A stretch of 10,317 bases of DNA, from the NCBI GenBank assembly GCA_013330155.1, contig DUIU01000164.1, positions 1 through 10,317 of the forward strand. Reading direction: 5' to 3'. Position 1 is the stretch's first letter. Every line of letters begins with the position of its first letter. Made by a program: the position numbers and the translations under genes. Shown here one piece after another: positions 7,569-10,317 of this stretch. The notes beneath the pieces are model-generated. The model was not told where the DNA came from and searched no databases. It saw only the letters and a program-made list of their open reading frames with translations. Source of the stretch: Candidatus Poseidonia sp. (GTDB lineage Archaea; Thermoplasmatota; Poseidoniia; Poseidoniales; Poseidoniaceae).

Positions 7569-7718
7569 TCAGTTGCCCTTACGCTCAGCATTCTTAGGGC
7601 GTAGGCCCTTGTACCCGCACTTCCTACAGCGGGTTGCTTTCCAAGCATTGCGCGCATTGCACTTCATGCAAATTTTGACGCGAAGCATACGGGCTTCTGC
7701 TTCAGGGAATCGTGCCAT
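7569..7718 (-). CDS. rpl40e: Large-subunit ribosomal protein L40e (eL40)
   Basis: A 49-residue basic zinc-ribbon protein of the 50S subunit. It begins [12 protein letters not shown], carries CMKC (Cys17, Cys20) and [12 protein letters not shown] (Cys31, Cys34), and ends in AERKGN. These are the conserved features of archaeal L40e, which corresponds to the ribosomal part of the eukaryotic ubiquitin-L40 fusion. Length and all four zinc ligands are normal. No Shine-Dalgarno precedes the ATG, but a TATA-like box lies about 25 bp upstream, so the mRNA is probably leaderless. Its stop lies 4 nt from the convergent peptidase stop. Confidence 0.97.
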   Translation of the reverse strand: MARFPEAEARMLRVKICMKCNARNAWKATRCRKCGYKGLRPKNAERKGN

Positions 7719-7738
7719 GATGATGCGACCAATTTCCC

Positions 7739-7746
7739 CTATTTAA
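7739..7746. promoter_or_regulatory. TATA-like box shared by L40e and the MBL-fold gene
   Basis: On the minus strand it reads TTAAATAG and is centred about 25 bp from the L40e ATG, as expected for a leaderless ribosomal-protein gene. On the plus strand TATTTAA would place a transcription start near 7768-7770, 30 nt before the MBL-fold ATG. The box lies in the 81-bp gap between the divergent genes. Confidence 0.5.
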
Positions 7747-7799
7747 CCGCAACCACACGCCTTGGGTATGTTGAAGTTGGGCGAGTGTGTGGCAAGCCC

Positions 7800-8561
7800 A
7801 TGAAGGTCGTGAGGCTACCGGGCATTCATCACGATGGAAACGTCGTGCTTGTTTCGGGTTCCTTGGGCCATCTTCTCATCAACGCCGGGACCTCATGGTA
7901 CCAGGCTCTCCAAGTTGAACGTATAACGGGACAGTTGGGTGAGGAGAAGTTGGACCGAATCCTACTCACCTCCCGTAGATTTCCCGTTTCTGGTGGTGCC
8001 GCACATGTTTCGGAAGCGTTTGATGACGTCCCAGTTCACATTCACTCCGACGGGCAAGCCGCCCTCGAAACAGGGGATTTCTTCACCACTTGGGCCAATC
8101 GATACGATTCAGACATGCCCCGTACAAGGACTGAATCTTTGACGGAGGAAGATGTCTTTCCGATGGGAGTAGGAGAGGTGATGCCCGTTCATTTACCCGG
8201 CCATACCAGTGACGGTATGGGATTTCACCTGCCTCACCTCTCAACGCTGGTGGTGGGTGCCCTCTTGCCTCGAGCCGATCGACCCACACGGTGGGACCTG
8301 CCTGGTGGTTCACTGATGGACATCATTTCGAGTTTCAAACGCATGAAGCGTTTGGAAGTCACCTCCATCGTGCCCCTCCAAGGTCCTGCCATTCGAGGTG
8401 CAGACCATGTCAACGATGTCCTGAATCGCCATCTCCAATTTTTCGAGGAAGCAGCGGCCAACGATGGTCGTCCTCCCGTCTCCTGGGACCGTCCAGCCTC
8501 AACAGCAGTCTGGTTCACGCCTCGCACGCCGTGGCCACTTGATGAACAAGAGTCGGTTTAA
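7800..8561 (+). CDS. MBL-fold-like protein with a degenerate metal site
   Basis: A 253-residue soluble protein. The N-terminus (MKVVRLPGIHHDGNVVLV, then HLLINAGTSWYQ) follows the beta-strand and 'NxxLV...LIDaGT' pattern of the metallo-beta-lactamase fold. LLTSRRFPVSGGA (about 56-67) sits where THxHxDHxGG is expected but lacks all its His and Asp ligands. LPGHTSDGMGFHL (132-144) keeps the third-motif His. VVGALLPR replaces the usual GD, and PLQGPAIRG replaces the final PGHG. The order and spacing support an MBL-fold protein in which most metal ligands are lost, so hydrolase activity is doubtful; a binding or structural role is possible. ATG 7800 is preferred to GTG 7785 because the fold begins there. 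Neither has a Shine-Dalgarno. The stop shares TTAA with the convergent gene. Confidence 0.75.
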   Translation: MKVVRLPGIHHDGNVVLVSGSLGHLLINAGTSWYQALQVERITGQLGEEKLDRILLTSRRFPVSGGAAHVSEAFDDVPVHIHSDGQAALETGDFFTTWANRYDSDMPRTRTESLTEEDVFPMGVGEVMPVHLPGHTSDGMGFHLPHLSTLVVGALLPRADRPTRWDLPGGSLMDIISSFKRMKRLEVTSIVPLQGPAIRGADHVNDVLNRHLQFFEEAAANDGRPPVSWDRPASTAVWFTPRTPWPLDEQESV

Positions 8562-9121
8562 GCAGGATATGGAAGAAAGTAGGTGTCGCGGAGACGGCGC
8601 TGTTTACGGGTTGTATAGGATTCAGCCGTGTTGCGGATGTCGTGCGACGAGCCATCCCACGCACGAACGTGATGAATCCATCCACTTCTGACATGCACCA
8701 ACTCACCTTCAATGCGGAGGCTCGAAACTGGGCCGTCAATGGAAAAGATCAGTTCAGCACGTTCAGCTCGATGGTCACAAACAGACCACACCGCACCATG
8801 CTGTGTTCCGACAAGAAAGTGAAATGCCCCCTCTTCCACCAGTGTAATCGCTCGTATGCTTCCTGATTTCAGCGTAAATTTGGCAACCACTTCCAAGCGA
8901 GGCAAGGTCAACACCACGACTTCTCCATCGGCAGTACCGATCACGGCTGAGTCGATGGGGCCCATCGGTCCCCGTAACGCCAGCAGAACCGTCGGTAAGC
9001 CTTCCAAAAGAGTACGTGTTGGACGCCCCTCCAGTGGCCTCCAAGCCACCGTTCCGTCATTCATGGCCACGAGGGTGCCATCGTTGGTGGTCAAGCTTCG
9101 CACGATTGTTCGCTGTTGCAT
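8558..9121 (-). CDS. Short WD40/PQQ-like beta-repeat protein, function unknown
   Basis: A 187-residue protein built of repeated short beta-strand patterns: TLVAMNDGTVAWRP, SAVIGTADGEVVVLTLP, HFLVGTQHGAVWSV and ELVHVRSGWIHHVRAWDG. Each has the 'hydrophobic-G-x-DG-x-V-hydrophobic' rhythm of beta-propeller blades (WD40 or PQQ-like). Only about four blades fit, so it is short for a closed propeller unless it oligomerises. No signal peptide or membrane segment is seen, so it is likely cytoplasmic. ATG 9121 is chosen; the open frame extends to 9292 but would overlap the zinc-binding gene upstream and begins with low-complexity sequence. No Shine-Dalgarno is visible. It lies 68 bp downstream of that gene on the same strand and converges on the MBL-like gene. 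I do not recognise a specific family. Confidence 0.7.
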   Translation of the reverse strand: MQQRTIVRSLTTNDGTLVAMNDGTVAWRPLEGRPTRTLLEGLPTVLLALRGPMGPIDSAVIGTADGEVVVLTLPRLEVVAKFTLKSGSIRAITLVEEGAFHFLVGTQHGAVWSVCDHRAERAELIFSIDGPVSSLRIEGELVHVRSGWIHHVRAWDGSSHDIRNTAESYTTRKQRRLRDTYFLPYPA

Positions 9122-9168
9122 GTTGTCAATGAGACAGTGGGGGTACAGGTTTCTTTCTGAGACCCTTC

Positions 9169-9188
9169 GTGAAAAAGTGAAAGTGAAC
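9169..9188 (-). terminator. T-rich tract after the four-cysteine gene
   Basis: On the minus strand a T5 run (9172-9176) inside CACTTTTTCAC lies about 14 nt after the stop of the four-cysteine gene. Short oligo-T runs can end transcription in archaea. On the plus strand the same bases form three short GTGAA direct repeats (9169, 9177, 9183). The tract is weak, and read-through into the beta-repeat gene is just as likely. Confidence 0.2.
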
Positions 9189-9189
9189 G

Positions 9190-9465
9190 TCAATACATGT
9201 CGTCGTTCTTGTTCTCTTTTTTCCACTTGCGATAGCAGGATTTGCAGATGCGAACGCGACCCTTGCGCATGACGTAGCCTCCAGAGCCCCACATCTCAAT
9301 GGCATCGTCCACTGAAAGAGAACGTCCGCCGTGGGACTTGTCGGCAAAGTTGTCGCAGCCTTTGACACCGCAGGAGAGTTCCCCCTCCTTTTCCGATGAC
9401 TTGGTTTTGCTCTGCTCTTCTCCGGTATCCTTGCGGTGCTTGCGCGCCTTAGCTTTGAATCCCAT
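9190..9465 (-). CDS. Small four-cysteine, probably zinc-binding protein of unknown function
   Basis: A 91-residue basic protein. Residues 1-29 are Lys/Ser/Glu-rich and probably disordered. A compact C-terminal domain follows with CGVKGC (Cys32, Cys37) and CKSC (Cys74, Cys77), which would make one zinc site of the C-x4-C...C-x2-C kind. Between them lie GGRSLSVDDAIEMW and GSGGYVMRKGRVRI. The charged, Lys-rich C-terminus (YRKWKKENKNDD) suggests nucleic-acid or ribosome contact, but this is inference. I do not recognise the family. The gene starts 40 nt after TFB ends, on the same strand, and may be co-transcribed with it. It has no Shine-Dalgarno, but a weak TATA-like box about 26 bp upstream would also allow its own leaderless transcript. 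Confidence 0.82.
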   Translation of the reverse strand: MGFKAKARKHRKDTGEEQSKTKSSEKEGELSCGVKGCDNFADKSHGGRSLSVDDAIEMWGSGGYVMRKGRVRICKSCYRKWKKENKNDDMY

Positions 9466-9487
9466 GAGAGGGGGTTGGTTGCCCCGT

Positions 9488-9495
9488 TCAATAAG
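9488..9495 (-). promoter_or_regulatory. Weak TATA-like box for the four-cysteine gene
   Basis: CTTATTGA on the minus strand is centred about 26 bp from the ATG at 9465, in the gap after the TFB stop. It fits a leaderless internal promoter, but the match is poor. Confidence 0.3.
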
Positions 9496-9505
9496 GTTCG
9501 CTCGG

Positions 9506-10317
9506 TTATTGCAGGTTCTGGTACTGGCGAATCTTGTCGAGAAGACCGTCGATCAACCGGAGAAGTCCTCGCAGGGTCACCTCCGATACATTCGCCACGG
9601 AGCAGACCTCGGATTGGGTTCGAGGGCTTCCTGCTGTGCTGGCTGCTTTGTAAATGAGGGCAGCTGCAACGCCCATCGGCTTCTTGCCTTGCCACACATC
9701 ATCGTGGGGCTTGATGGTGTTCCAGAGTTCATCCAGCGGTGTTCGGATGGATGGCTCCAATCCCAAATCGGACATGAACTTGTCAAAGTACTCGTCGGGT
9801 GCGGTGATTTTGTGCATGTTCAGCCGGCGTGAGACCTGTCGAATCAATCGGGACAAATCCTTCTCTGTAATGTCAAAGGCACCAGCCACATCAGGAATTT
9901 GGCGAGGAAGGCCTTCTTGACGAGCCACCAAGTAGGTGCAGGCGGCCGTCACACCGGCGATGGATCGGCCGGTGACGAACCCTTCACCCGATAGGCGACG
10001 ATACAGCCGTGCTGCCTCTTCCTGAAGGGGTGATGGTAGGCCTGAGCGGTCTCGGATGAATTGATTGGCTTTCACCAGATTGCGTTCTCGACTCTTACGG
10101 GTCTTGGAGCGTTCGTCAATGACTCGGCGGCGACGCCAGTCTCGACGGGCCTGAGAACTCATGCCGTGTCGTGAAGCGATGCCAGTGTTGAGGTCTCGAA
10201 CGTCGATGGTGGTGTTCAATCCCTTGTCGGCAAGGGTGTAGGTCATGGGACGGCCAACGCGAGAGCGGTCCTCGCCAGTGTCTCGGTTGGTCCACTCTGC
10301 GCCTGGGTCTGGGATGT
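9506..10317 (-). CDS. tfb: Transcription initiation factor TFB (N-terminus outside window)
   Basis: TFB is the archaeal TFIIB: it binds the TATA-TBP complex and the BRE, recruits RNA polymerase and helps open the promoter. The last 269 residues are in the window; the frame is open past the right edge, so the N-terminal zinc ribbon is missing. The visible part starts with DPGAEWTNRDTGEDRSRVGRP and then the B-reader/B-linker region (MTYTLADKGLNTTID, DWRRRR, a basic Lys/Arg stretch). Two cyclin-like repeats follow: one around LPSPLQEEAARLYRRL to LIRQVSRRL, the other around APDEYFDKFMSDLGL to the end. The second repeat contains the helix-turn-helix that reads the BRE (TQSEVCSVANVSEVTLRGLL). Nothing is disrupted. 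The internal ATG at 10246 is not the start because family sequence continues upstream of it. Two small genes follow in the same direction. Confidence 0.95.
   Translation of the reverse strand, partial: IPDPGAEWTNRDTGEDRSRVGRPMTYTLADKGLNTTIDVRDLNTGIASRHGMSSQARRDWRRRRVIDERSKTRKSRERNLVKANQFIRDRSGLPSPLQEEAARLYRRLSGEGFVTGRSIAGVTAACTYLVARQEGLPRQIPDVAGAFDITEKDLSRLIRQVSRRLNMHKITAPDEYFDKFMSDLGLEPSIRTPLDELWNTIKPHDDVWQGKKPMGVAAALIYKAASTAGSPRTQSEVCSVANVSEVTLRGLLRLIDGLLDKIRQYQNLQ

Noticed and set aside
7785..8561. GTG 7785 as start of the MBL-fold gene
   Set aside because: Adds only five residues (MCGKP) before the natural MKVVRLPG start; no Shine-Dalgarno. Not excluded, only less likely.
8558..9292. Extended 244-residue beta-repeat protein from 9292
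   Set aside because: It would overlap the four-cysteine gene by about 100 bp and begins with low-complexity residues encoded by the GTGAA repeats.
9126..9695. 189-codon minus-strand open frame over the TFB/zinc gene junction
   Set aside because: Spans parts of two recognised same-strand genes in another frame; Arg/Ser/Pro-rich shadow.

Overview
The window reads as a compact archaeal chromosome segment. It carries TFB (archaeal transcription factor B), the membrane-bound archaeal protease LonB, ribosomal protein L40e, a UPF0147 protein and an archaeal A24 (preflagellin/prepilin-type) peptidase. The mix with MFS and AI-2E membrane proteins, the moderate GC content, and a surface protein ending in a Trp-rich 'GWSMEQW...YG..YL' tail together suggest a marine planktonic euryarchaeon of the Poseidoniales (Marine Group II) type. 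That lineage call is inferred from sequence character, not from a search. I see no rRNA, tRNA, CRISPR array, insertion sequence or phage signature.

Left part, all on + (1-6226): the 3' part of a large surface protein with a C-terminal membrane anchor; lonB, behind a short gap with a TATA-like box, two small hairpins and a strong Shine-Dalgarno; then an MFS transporter whose stop overlaps the start of an AI-2E/PerM-type membrane protein by 4 nt (ATGA). The AI-2E protein ends in a soluble tail that I read as three degenerate copies of one roughly 35-40-residue motif.

Middle part (6228-8561), alternating strands: UPF0147 (-), A24 peptidase (+), L40e (-) and an MBL-fold-like protein (+) that lacks most metal ligands. 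The two divergent gaps (74 and 81 bp) each hold one nearly symmetric TTTAA-type box about 26 bp from a start codon. These look like shared bidirectional promoters that give leaderless transcripts in at least one direction.

Right part, all on - (10317 to 8558): the body of TFB (N-terminal zinc ribbon beyond the window), a 91-residue four-cysteine protein of unknown function and a short WD40/PQQ-like beta-repeat protein. The three lie in one direction and may be co-transcribed.

Packing is extreme. The three convergent gene pairs are separated by 1 nt, separated by 4 nt, or overlap by 4 nt through a shared TTAA, and no gene-free stretch exceeds about 85 bp. The most interesting items are the repeated tail on the AI-2E protein, the metal-site loss in the MBL-like protein, the unusually long spacing between the two aspartate motifs of the A24 peptidase, and the two symmetric divergent promoters, each with a tiny ORF starting at the predicted transcription start. 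I do not see a clear new multi-gene system such as a defence island or biosynthetic cluster.
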